DNA of 64,000 bases from Sympetrum striolatum (lineage: Eukaryota; Arthropoda; Insecta; Odonata; Libellulidae), in NCBI GenBank assembly GCA_947579665.1, contig OX388348.1, forward strand, positions 11,284,001 through 11,348,000, in the 5' to 3' direction. Position 1 is the first letter of the stretch. Each line of letters starts with the position of its first letter. This document shows positions 53,701 through 64,000 of the stretch, piece by piece. The translations under genes and the position numbers were made by a program. A model generated the notes under the pieces. It saw only the letters and a program-made list of their open reading frames with translations, made no database searches and was not told where the DNA came from.

Positions 53701-56700
53701 TTATCTTTAAACCAAGAAGTTTTAACGAAGAATAGGCGAGGCCCATGAAACCAGCATTAAGATTCAGCAGTAATAGATTCTCCTGACAATAAGAAATATT
53801 TCCCAAGAAGGGAAGCTTTACCCATCTTATTTAAGAGTAATTATGGGTAATAAGTATGAGATGTCAGTATTTCTAGTGCTGTATCTGATAATGGCTGATG
53901 GGCTTAACTGGCCTCTCATTAAAGAAAGGAAAGGGAAAATACAAAGCCTAAATTTTAATTATTAAACGGCTTTTACTGATGTAAGGGCAACTCAGATTGA
54001 TTACGCCTGATTTAGTAGTTTTACTAAATGTAATTTCCGTAAAAATATAGTCATTGCTGAACGACTATAAGAAATGGCGGAAATAACTAAGGACAAAGAT
54101 TCACAATTTCTTATATAATGCTGTTTCACAAAGTAACGGCTTCTTCAATCAATTTGACTATAAGGAAATTATTCAGAGAACTAGAACCAAAGAAAGCTAC
54201 ATCCATTGCGAAGGAAATTGATTACAATCATCGGGAAGGGGTAACCTGAAGATTATTGATATTCTGGGCAGGCAGACGTTTAGAACTAGTTCCCCTTAAT
54301 GGATAAAAGAAAGTTTAACTAAATATTGTGACCGGGTGTAATAGTTTAAATTCCGTAAGCGACGCGTATAATTTTATCATTGAGAATCTTCAAGGGATCT
54401 GAGAAGAGCCCACAAACGCTGTGAACGGTCTCCCAGACTGCCCATGTCTCGGACTGTCTCTGCTTTCAGCAGTAGAATTAAACATATATTAACCATAGAA
54501 AAATCACTCCCGTAGAAACTTAAGCTTCGTAAAATGCCAATTCCAATATTACGTCTCAATATTTACATTCAACTTTTCAGGCTTTTTTCGCTATTTCTTC
54601 TAACCAATGATTTTCATAAACCTTCGGGATAACCTTACAAATCAATCAACAATAAAACAGGAAAATTTAAAAAATAGCTATTTGCGAAAACTAGCGTTCC
54701 TTTGGCTCTTTTTTATTACTATCATTGGATGTATAAGGGTTTCAATTCTTTTATTCCATTAAATGATAGACACAGTTATCAGTTTCGTAGATTTTAAGAA
54801 CCTTTAAAATTAATATAAAAAACACCAAAAGCAAGTGAATACATTTTTTCTCTCAGTGTTGATGATAGCCAAAACGTTAAACTTATCTTGATTCACTTAT
54901 AAAATTTGCTAGTATATCTCACCTGGTTTATAAAATACAAAATAAGGATGTCATTTAAATACGTATTTAAACTCAATTACAATCGTCATTACTGTAACAC
55001 ACACGCAATAACTTGCCCATTCTGTGTCGAGTACTAAAAACTCATACCTCTAGCTAAGCTTTAGGTTTGGTTAGACCTTGATTAACCAATTGTCATGCAA
55101 AAGTGACAGATCTACGGATAGCGGTTTTATCATTTTCCATCACTGATAAAATAAAAGATGGTTTTCTTAAAATACTGAGAACTTTAAAATAAACAAATTG
55201 TAATACAAGAGGAGTAACTTTTGAGAAATAAAATTTCGAGAATTTTACCAAAAGGATGTCTACCGCTGGCCTTTTACTACAGTATTTACTAGAAGCCATT
55301 ACTTTGAAAGATAAGGCATCCATGGATCCAATTTTTAGGACAGTGGTTTCATCAAGCGATTTATGATTATTTTCATTTAATCCACATCAGATAAACAGTG
55401 AGATCTCGTAAGTTTTAGGCCGAAGAACATACAATATTTCTAATCTGATGCTTTGCAGTCCCACTTTATGAGAGATTTATTTCTTCGAGTCATTCTTCTA
55501 ATTGCGAGCTAAAAATTAAACATATATCAGAGAAGGCTAGCGAACACATTATTTTAGATAACATCAAAACGAATCAAGCAAATTGCAACCCAAATACTCT
55601 TCTCCCAACGAGAAAGTTTTTCCTTTCCATTCCCCTTTCGCAACGAAAGGATTATCTCGCCCTTCTCCCCCACCTATTTCGTTTTGTCCTGTTTAACAGT
55701 TTTCCAGGAATTCTGCCCTTTCACCTGCAGGTCACACTTTTGTTCCTTCTCATTCTTTCTTCTTGTTCCAGGCACTCGCCATATGGAGGATCGCGTATTT
55801 ATGTAAATGTTGAAGATAGTGCTAGTAAGCGTTGGAGCTAATTGTGTGAATTTTTCTACAGTGATGTTATAAGGATAATTTAATTTTACAAATTAATGGA
55901 TTATACAATTTATAGGAGTCATGAGAGTAAGGGGAAATGGTAATCTAGAAAAGAATATTCGTTATTTAAATCAATCAAATGAGTTTTAACTTTGAAGAAC
56001 TCCGTAGGTAACTAAACACAAGAAAATAAATAACTTTGTCAAAGTTATACGACTTTCTGTGTGGAAGTTTTGGAACTTTAATTTCCTTGTGTTTATTCCT
56101 TAGTTATTTCTCTTGATAATAGAACGATTTTCAATTGGGAAAGTTAAACGAAAGGTTTCTAAAAGCAATCAAATTATAGTGATCCACCGAATCATGCACA
56201 TATCTAATGTATAAAAATTCAGCCATTCGAATTGTTTGTGCCCGCAAAACTTGAAAACCACTCGGTCGATTGACTTGAAATTTTTACAGAACATTTCATT
56301 CTAATATTTATATGAAACATAAAAAAAAGGAAGTATATCTATTTTTTTAAATGGTGACACTTCGTCCTTGCTTCGATCGCAGACGAGTCAAAGCATTTCC
56401 GTAAGAAATGCACGTGAAGGTCATTTTTGTCGCTGCAGACTTCATTTCTTTTGCAAAATTAAATTAAAAAGAATGGTCACACGAGATTGAGACGTAAACC
56501 AATAGCAGAGAAAAGGAATACAAAATCTTATTTTGGTCATGTATTATTGTTTTCAAACTGAATTTTCGAGATTTTACTCAGAATACTCGAATTTTTTTGT
56601 AAATTTTGTGAGTATAAACAACCGGTCCCCCTGACAAAAAATGCCATTGTTGAATCCAAGATCCTGCGTTTTGGTTTAGAGTTAAGAAGAAGAGAAAAGT

Positions 56701-59700
56701 TGCTGGTTTCGTTCACATTGATGAGCACAATCAATCGTTGGAAGTGATTTAAATGATCAATTTTCGAAAAACAAAATTTGAGTTAATTTGATGCCGAATG
56801 TTGTATTCAGTGAAATTTATTTGTATTGTTTTGGAAATGATTTAATAGTCTGTTATCGAAAATCAAAGTGAGTGATTGCTGCATTCAATTAGATTCATTT
56901 CTTTAGTTATCTTCCAGTTGATTGTCGTCAAATTCAATAGTACGCGTTAACACATCAAATGTTGTGGCAGATAATGGATAGTAGTAAATGATTTTTATAT
57001 AAATAACGAAAATTCTCCATCCAAACGCGAGAGCCGAGCTAGCGTAACGGACCATGTCCTCCATCTTTCTTTTCTCTCCCTCCCTTCTCAAGAGAAAGGC
57101 TCGCCGGCCCAAATTTTGGACTTAGTTTTTCTTGGTGGGTCAGGGGTGGTAACTTTTTTTTGCTGTTAGCTGTACTTTTGCGTATCAGGATTATCTTGTG
57201 AAAGTATTGTAAATACGTTAGTATCAACTCTAGCATTTCGTTTAAAAGGTGTACAATGTCAGCGTAAGACAAGGATATTATTTCCAATGCAAAATTAACA
57301 ACAATCACAAAATTAATTTATTGGCAAAATGAGTGCAAAAATATATCCTTACCAGCAGCCCCATGCAGCAACCGGCACTGTAAAATGACCCATCAACCTA
57401 CGGACTCACACAAGCTCGCCGAGGAAAGGGACTGAAATCCCACGTTCAAGGGTTATAATCTGCACCAACTGACCATTTATACCTGCATCGTCTATAGACA
57501 ATGTTCGTTCTTTTGCGTAGGAAAATCTCCGTCGTCTATAGACAACAACAGGCGCGAAAGGGTTAATGATGAAAGCATTGCTCAAGCACGAGACATTATC
57601 CATGCAGATCTTTGCTAAACCATCGTGGATATACCTGGGTTAACCAATAATTCTGTAGGGAGCCATCATGCCATTTTGTATAACGATTTGCTGATGCACT
57701 ACATCTGCCAGCACTTGGCCCCCAAGAACCCTAGCACAGAGCAGGATACAACAACATCCCTGCTGTGAATGCTCACCCTACCCTTCTGGATTGACTGATC
57801 ATAGAAGATGAAACAGCAAAACACAGAATTTCATGTTGGAACAATGCTCCAACTGCAACAATCTCCTACTTTACACTGGAGCTTACATACATGTGTCAAA
57901 TCACACAGTCATAGCGCTGAAACGCCAGCACCAACAGACTTACAGTTGTACACACAATGTGCGGCACTATCTACCACCAGAATTTTGCGTTTGTCTTGAT
58001 CTGCGTCTTAGCGAGAAAAAACAAATTTGGTAACTTTTTGAACATGCCTTGTATATATAACTTACAAGAATCAATTTCACAGATTTGAATTATCCTAAAT
58101 TAACACTTTAACGATGGAAGTGGTCATTTGACCACTTTTAAGAGTTTACATCAAAATTTTTAAAGCTAATTTCTTTCAATTTTTTTAAACTTCCTAACTT
58201 TGTTTAATTCCATACAAAGAGTTGTATTAATAGATAAAATTTCTTTACACCAAAAATTTTGTTTACAACAAAATATACCTAGAAAGATGGAAAGGGTTAT
58301 TTGACCACCAACTTTTTATAATTCGTAAAAAAATACTTACGTTCCTTTCACAAGTCTGATTTTTGCAGGAGGGCAAGGATGAACCTTTCTAAACTCTTCA
58401 ATAAGGTTTTTAACCAGTTAACTTGTTTAAAAATTACTCAATTAAACGAAACGCTGACCAATGTCCAAAATTTGCAGTCTTTCATATTCAAGCTATTGTT
58501 GACAATTAACCTTAGACCAATGAGCCTCATACTTTAGGAACTAATAGTAGAAGGTACAATTTATTGATAGAATTCAATTGTTTTCACCAATTTTATAATG
58601 CCATCTGACAGGAAACATATAAATACACCGACTTTCACTTGCGATATGATCTACACTGCGTAGGATGGCAGGAGATTTTTCAAATTTTGTAGCGAATATT
58701 GCCAGTCCGGGGTTTCTGACCATGCCAAATTGGTTTATAACATTTGCAAATCCATAAAACAACTATTGGGTTAAAAACAATATTGACGTGTTTAAAAAGA
58801 TTCATTCTTGATATACTGCATAAATCAGACCTGTGAAACGAATGGTATTACTTTTTTACGAATTTTAAAAATTAGGTGGTCAAATGATCCCTTACTGTTC
58901 TTCTAACGAAATTATCGTCCTCCTAGTGTTAAGTGATCTCTCCCAAAAATTTACCCACGAAACATTGTTCTTCTATTAATTTTATAAGATAGCAATGAAC
59001 GGAGGTCTTACCCAAACTTCTTTAGCAGAAGGACCAGATGTAACTGCCTTCTCCCAGTAACGTGCAGCTTCCATTATATTCTTGCGTTTAACAAGAAAAT
59101 ATTCAGCTTTCACAACTTCGTAAAAAACAGTCAATTGCTCTCTTCCTAAATTCATTTCCTTTTCCCTTTCAATAAATTTATCACAATCCTCCACAGGATT
59201 GTAATTATCATCTATCATAGATTTCATCTGTTGTGAATACACAAAAATATTAATCATAAAATTTATTTAAAAAAGATCTCATTATGAAACACATGGAGGA
59301 ATCTCAAACTACTTGCCTGGATAACACTTCTTCCCACAGGATGGTTTACACATGCTTTCTCAAAATACTTCAAAGCTTCTTTATAGTCATTCTGACACCA
59401 ATTCAACAGATTACCCATCCCAATTAAGGCACTTTTATGGTCTGGATCCATTTTTAGTACTCTATCAAATGCAGTCCTGGCTAATTCCACATTACGTAAA
59501 TATTTTGGGAGCTTAATCAAGCCCATTCCACTCCTGAAAAGAAAATTTCAAAACTTGCAATTCACTCTTTAAAGAATACCTGAGATGAAATTGATTTACA
59601 AGCATAAAATGTACGTACAGAAAGTATGAACAACAATAAATACCAAAGGTATGAAAAAATTTAAAAATATACCAACATCTTCAAATGTATTATTTACCTT

Positions 59701-60124
59701 AACAATCATAATTTATTAAAATCAGCATACAGGCAAAGGCAGAGGATGTCACATAACACAAAGGGTGGAGTAAGTTACCAATAGATGGCATGGAATAAGG
59801 AATATTGAGGCATAGAAACAATACAAAGTAAAGATAACTTATGTATGTGTGAGTGTTTAAAGCGTAAGTTTAATATCAGTCAACTAATTTTACGTACCTA
59901 GTTAATGACCTCATTGAAGCATTTTCATCATTGATAGCATCTTCATACATTTTTTTCGCCTTTTTACTCATTTCTTCGGCATCTTCCTTATTATCTTTGA
60001 AAGACTGCTGGAGTAACATTTTGGCTATTTGTCTGTAGATATCAGCCAAATATACATAATGGATTGGGAAAGGGTTTTTCAGAACAGACCTCTCTGCAAG
60101 CCGCCTTTCTTCAAATGAAGGCAT
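50619..60124 (-). CDS. TPR protein, IFIT-like (copy 2, 3' part)
   Basis: Exons 60124-59898, 59533-59317, 59227-59012 and 50795-50619 (TAG) match the last four exons of copy 1 in length, phase and splice sites, and all are open. The protein differs by scattered substitutions (for example SFKDNKEDAEEMSKK against SYRNNKKDATEMRKR) and by nine extra C-terminal residues ending TEAERK. The 5' exons are not in the window and are probably to the right of 64000, so this may be a complete tandem paralogue. The last intron (8.2 kb) holds the 6.5-kb TTAA element. Absence of stops suggests it is either functional or recently duplicated. Confidence 0.72.
51250..56190. other. Interior of the 6.5-kb element, no gene recognised
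   Basis: AT-rich DNA with short ORFs only, on both strands. I could not recognise piggyBac motifs (DEQ, CDNWF or a cysteine-rich tail) in any frame of the listed ORFs. Confidence 0.4.
56200..56700. repeat. Dispersed repeat family D, copy 3
   Basis: It shares GATTGACTTGAAATTTTTAC with 22018, and TTTTGTGAGTATAAACAAC with CCCCCTGAC and TTGTTGAATCC with 46100-46250. Confidence 0.6.
58104..58928. mobile_element. TTAA-type (piggyBac-like) MITE, copy 2
   Basis: 825 bp, with TTAA at 58100-58103 and 58929-58932. The ends are CACTTTAACGATGG and GTCCTCCTAGTG. It is the orthologue of 26644-27470. Confidence 0.8.
59012..59227 (-). CDS. TPR gene copy 2, exon 5
   Basis: 216 bp, same phase and splice sites as 27554-27769. 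It has NPVEDCDKF where copy 1 has NPMEDCDKF. Confidence 0.85.
59317..59533 (-). CDS. TPR gene copy 2, exon 4 (GC donor)
   Basis: 217 bp. The donor is CAG followed by GCAAGTAG, so the GC-AG intron is conserved between the paralogues. The TPR unit is intact. Confidence 0.85.
59898..60124 (-). CDS. TPR gene copy 2, exon 3
   Basis: 227 bp with the same acceptor (TATAG) and donor (GTACGT) as copy 1. The intron after it is 364 bp, against 3543 bp in copy 1 where Tigger is inserted. Confidence 0.85.
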
Positions 60125-60495
60125 CTATAAAAGTACATATATTAAATAGCATTTCAGGGAAGGATACATGTAATGCCGGGGTACTCAACCTTTTATGGTG
60201 CCTGGAACCCCAAGTGTGTTTCGGAAAGTGAAGCAAGCACCACTTATCATTTCTGTCCAGGGTGATATTCAGGCCATCCTTTGGCAATATTATCACTGTT
60301 GGCCCTCGGAAAAAAATCCTACTTCCTAAATAACATTGAATATGTTACAATGTATATAATTTTATCACGACATAATTACGTGGGATAGTCTTATCTCCAA
60401 AGAAGATTTGATTCTGCGGAATAAATTTAGTATGAACGTTTTTGCTTCATATGCACCACTGCATTTTCGAAAAGCAGCATTTAGTCATTGATTAA

Positions 60496-63399
60496 CCTGC
60501 CGATACTCGCACCCTATTTAGTTAAGCAGTTACACATGTGGGATTTTTCTACACCCCACCGGACTTTTTCATTTTTCACAGTTATCTTCGAAAACTTTCT
60601 TCATTATTTTTATCTGTTACCATTTATAGATATTTTTGGATATGCTACATAAATTTTACATTGATATTATGACTTTTAAAATTTTTATGAGCTATTCAAT
60701 AATAATACTCAAATAAATAGTGCAATAAAATGAAAATTGCACTCATATTCCTTATTGATGAAATGTCTTTGTAGTAATCAACGTATTCGTTGTAAGCAGA
60801 TATTTTACAACAATTACAGTGAAAAATTAATCCAGATTAATATAATTTAACGTTAAATTTAATAATTTTCTCTAATTGTTTGGTGAGATGCACTGGTGAT
60901 GCTGAAACAGGAAGGAAAATCTCCGAGGCGAGTTGGAATGAATAAGTAAAGGAAAATCTTTTGAATTATTTTTTTATATTTTTCAAACTTTCTTCATGCA
61001 TCTGGACAAATTGTTTTGCACAGATGCGACTTTCACAATATTTGCAATATAGTTTAGTTTTAATATCTTTGTTTCCCAGACAGATGACACATCTCCTGCT
61101 TCTTTCTTTACTTAGTTTTTCGCGAGGTTCTTCAGATTTGGATAGTTCCCCAAATTTTTCAAGTTTCCTTTTTAACTCTGTAGACAATTTTTTTGTGAGC
61201 TCCTCCTTATGATCACTGATTAAGGGGATAAAGGGGTCAACCCCTTAGCTATCTCACGAAGGAACGTTCTCCTGTTTATTTTCACATCGGGATGTATGCT
61301 TCACTAAATATCAAAAGTATTTATACATGCTTTATTTAGTAAGTAGTAAAAAATCACCACAGACCATCTTCTTGTATTTCTTGTTACGCTATACGTTCCA
61401 CACATTTCATCCACCATATCAATCTGCCTTTGGTTGAATTATAGAATCACATCATGCCTGGCTTTTTTTCTGTCTGTGGATGTGTCAATGGCCATCTATT
61501 TGTGCATGCTTGAAGTCAGTTGTACGTTCCTTTTCTTTTTTGGTTTGTACGATACCAGGGTAATATTATTTCTAAATAAAAAAAGATGCTATAGTCCTCC
61601 CTATTTTCTACTTGCACAATTTCCTAGGGGAGTTGCCTCTTATTTTTATGGATGCTTCCAATCAGGGTCAACTTTTCCTTGAGCAAATCCTCCAAGAGTG
61701 GCACGCTTACAAACTACTGGCCCGACAATCTGATTTACCACGTCCTTGGGCCTATTGCCTAGTTTATGAGGACTCTCTGGTTGAGTTCCAACGGTTTGGT
61801 TCCAACGTATACTTCTAAACTTTGAGTATAATACAATGCAGCATCCACGAGAGCAAAAATCTTTGTTCCGTATTTTGCTGGCTTGTTTGGAAAATATTGT
61901 TGGAAGGAGCATCTGCCTCTAAATGGAATCAATTGTTCGTCAACAGTGACGTACTCACCAACACTGGATAGTTTCTGAAACTTTTTCACGAGAAAATCAA
62001 ATACATCCCTAATCAGTGCTGACTTGTATTTTTTCCCTGTCTTTGGCATTGTCAAATCAGACGCACTGCAGTAATTTAAATATTTGAAAGTTCATGGATT
62101 TTATATAAATGTCGACTCCCAGACCATCTTGATCCTTATGTTTTAGTGAGTTCTGAAGACCTGATTTATAGGTCCCTAAATAAAAAAGAAGGCCAATTAG
62201 GCACCTCAACTCCAATTCGTTAGTAGGCCTTGCATCTCTAGACCTCGAATATTTTGGGGGTATTTCTGCAATCTTGACATTGGTATTGTTTAAAATGATC
62301 CTTACTATACTATCGTCGAATATGATGTTGAAACAATCGAGTGGACTTTTTTTATTATTCCTATCCCCTTTGAATCCTGCTGGCTGAGATATGATGTTGT
62401 TAGAGGGCATCCTTACTCTACGACAGGGCTCAGTTTTCTCCACTTGGTTTCATTGTCTGTACCTAATAAAGAATATTTCATGGCTATCACATATTCAGTG
62501 TCTGACTAACTGATGTACGCTGCAACGATAACGCTGGAAGTGTTGTGCTCTGATTCTTCTGCTGAAGCTTCTGAAATTTCACTATCGGAATTGTAGAACT
62601 GCTCTTCATCTGAGAGTCCTCCAGAAAGCAGAGCAAACATTTCTGCGTCATTCTCAGAACGCAAATCACTCATCTAAAGCTTAAAAGGAAACAGATGTAC
62701 ATCTCTAAGTTATCGTTGTGATTAGCGTAATTTTCCATTCACATTTTGTTTGAAATAGTACAAACACATACCTTGCAGAATCGAAGTTGGTGCAATGATT
62801 TGTGGCGATATGACTTCACAGAATACACTATCTTGTGATAGAAGGATAAATCCTTATTACGTGACCAATAGCCTTAATAAAATATATGCAATTCTGAAAT
62901 TAGCAAATAGTTGCACTTATATGAAGATGGAAAATAAACGAGATCCTTCGGTTACCTCGAGGAACCAAATAGTTATACGTGTTAGGAACAGCACAAGTGG
63001 GATTATTTTATATAAACGAACTTACAAACAATAACCATGAATTTTTACACTTCCTTGATTATCTTACATGTTATGATCATTATCATGTTATGATTATGTC
63101 ATTATGTTAGATGATGGCCACGAATGAGAACAGAAAACTTTCAACAGTCAGCCCTTCAAAAGTCACAAATACAGGAACTTCTAAAAATTCATGACAAAAA
63201 AAGCACAGTCTTAGAAAAAGCATCTCACTTAACCAAAATCTATCCAAGAACTGACTATTTTCTCAGAAAACGTTGAAAATATTATAAAATTAAGCTACTG
63301 AGAAGAATGGGTCATAAAAACAAACCGAAAAAAAAAAAAAAATGGTCACTTAAAGAAATTGGTAGGGGTGTAGAAACACCCTGGGCGAGTAACGGTGGG
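60496..63399 (-). mobile_element. piggyBac element, 2.9 kb
   Basis: TTAA lies at 60492-60495 and 63400-63403. The ends are CCTGCCGATACTCGC and GCGAGTAACGGTGGG (inverted). Subterminal inverted repeats TTTCTACACCCC and GGGGTGTAGAAA occur near both ends, as in piggyBac. The minus strand carries a broken transposase. Confidence 0.92.
60966..62673 (-). pseudogene. piggyBac transposase remnant
   Basis: On the minus strand, an acidic N-terminal ORF of 55 codons starts at 62673 (MSDLRSENDAEMFALLSGG) and ends at 62506. The next frame (62443-62057) has the PTNELELRCLIGLLFYLGT region. Then 62055-61759 has VTVDEQLIPFRGRCSFQQYF with the first catalytic aspartate. Around 61700 the frame shifts, and the segment that should hold the second aspartate (DNWF) appears deleted between NRPKDVV and LLKEKLTLIGS. 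The cysteine-rich end is at 61187-60966 (RRCVICLG, YCKYCESRIC). Not functional as it stands. Confidence 0.85.
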
Positions 63400-63403
63400 T
63401 TAA

Positions 63404-64000
63404 AGGGAATTTGATACCCTGGGGAGCTGCGCCAAGCTGAATCTTTGCATGCGTATTACGATCAAATAGTAGAGGCAGTATAGGTTCAACTTATCCTTTT
63501 TGGTTTATCAAGCTGAAAATTGGTGGAGATGTTTGTTGAACAACCAAAAGCAAAATCCCAAAAATCCCAGTTGGGTAACATGCCGAAATATTTAAACAAA
63601 AGTCGCCATCTTGGATTTTTGACCTTGCATCATATTGAACGATATATCTCCGTATCTAATGGTGATAAAGACACACGGTTTGCTTTAAACTACTTACTAC
63701 AGTGTAAGCTAGACCCATGGCACTTTATATTGAAATAAAAATGAGTTAATATAATGCTACATACGAAAAACAACTCGTCTTAGGGTAGCTTTAACGGGAA
63801 AATCAGCGTTTTATGTCGATTTTCGACCTTTTATTACCTTTAAATCAAAAATAAATCAAAATATAAGTCGTAGAAAACATCAAAAGGCTTCCGAATTTTT
63901 TATTATTATCTCCGTAGTCCAAAAATTGTAGCTTCTAAGAAGCGCCAAACATGCTTGCACACTTGGTAGACGACCTATAATCCATCCATCTGGTTGGATT
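63404..64000. other. No gene seen
   Basis: AT-rich DNA containing CGCCATCTTGGATTTTTGAC and other phrases of the kind found in long non-coding insect repeats. A 72-codon ORF at 63520-63738 has no recognised features. TPR copy 2 exons 1 and 2 are not here. Confidence 0.4.

Larger units (their letters stand above)
51050..57562. mobile_element. 6.5-kb TTAA-flanked element with short TIRs, no transposase seen
   Basis: TTAA flanks both ends (51046-51049 and 57563-57566). Copy 1 has a single TTAA at the matching point inside the mariner (CACTTAATGATG). The ends are CCCTTTCGCG and CGCGAAAGGG. TTAA targeting is typical of the piggyBac superfamily. The right subterminal zone has two copies of GTCTATAGAC. 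The 6.5 kb hold no ORF above about 90 codons that I can assign, and include a family-D dispersed repeat at 56200-56700. Confidence 0.88.
51005..58051 (+). mobile_element. Mariner-type element, copy 2, split by an insertion
   Basis: The left end CAAGGTATGTTCTAAAAG (after TA) runs to 51049. The rest resumes at 57567 and ends CATGCCTTG before TA (58052-58053). The 6.5-kb TTAA element lies between. It is the orthologue of 26058-26591. Confidence 0.85.
50370..60470. repeat. Segmental duplication, copy 2
   Basis: Collinear partner of 21215-32192 in the same orientation. Without 51050-57562 it is about 3.6 kb. It carries TPR exons 3-6, the shared mariner and the TTAA-type MITE, and lacks both large insertions of copy 1. 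It ends near the piggyBac element at 60496. Confidence 0.92.

Overview
The window is eukaryotic and almost certainly arthropod, most likely insect. The supported host genes have many exons with GT-AG introns, the P450 is of insect CYP2-clan type, and most of the DNA is AT-rich and made of transposable elements (piggyBac, Tc1/mariner, Tigger/pogo, hAT, Penelope-like, Ty3/gypsy, non-LTR). There are no operons, ribosome binding sites, rRNA, tRNA or CRISPR arrays.

Region 0-7.5 kb is repeats: a G-rich MITE end, two inverted clusters of a 51-bp minisatellite, a dead piggyBac transposase hit by a hAT-type MITE, and a TTAA-type element. Region 7.6-13.6 kb (+) holds a cytochrome P450 whose seven visible exons are open and splice in frame from the proline-rich hinge to the C-terminus; only the membrane-anchor exon was not found. 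Region 14.2-16.5 kb is a hAT element with an 8-bp target duplication and a frameshifted transposase. Region 16.5-21.2 kb has no recognisable gene.

Region 21.5-42.5 kb (-) is a six-exon gene for a tetratricopeptide-repeat protein resembling the IFIT family. Its introns hold a Tc1-like element, two small DNA elements, a Tigger/pogo element, a Penelope-like element and a Ty3/gypsy LTR retrotransposon. The last four exons of the gene are present again at 50.6-60.1 kb on the same strand, inside a roughly 3.6-kb duplication. Each duplicate carries large insertions that the other lacks, so each gives the intact empty site of the other's elements: TA sites for a 4.19-kb and a 3.17-kb element in copy 1, and a TTAA site for a 6.5-kb element in copy 2. 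The upstream exons of copy 2 probably lie beyond the right edge of the window.

Region 42.8-50.3 kb is a repeat field: a hAT-type MITE, a Penelope fragment, a 1.15-kb fold-back element, a candidate 2.66-kb DNA element with GCGCTATATA modules at both ends, two adjacent perfect palindromes, an antisense LINE piece, and a small atypical Kazal-like ORF. Region 60.5-63.4 kb is a piggyBac element with recognisable TTAA ends and a broken transposase.

The least explained object is the 6.5-kb TTAA-flanked element at 51050-57562. It has short CCCTTTCGCG ends, no transposase that I can see, and an exactly mapped insertion site.
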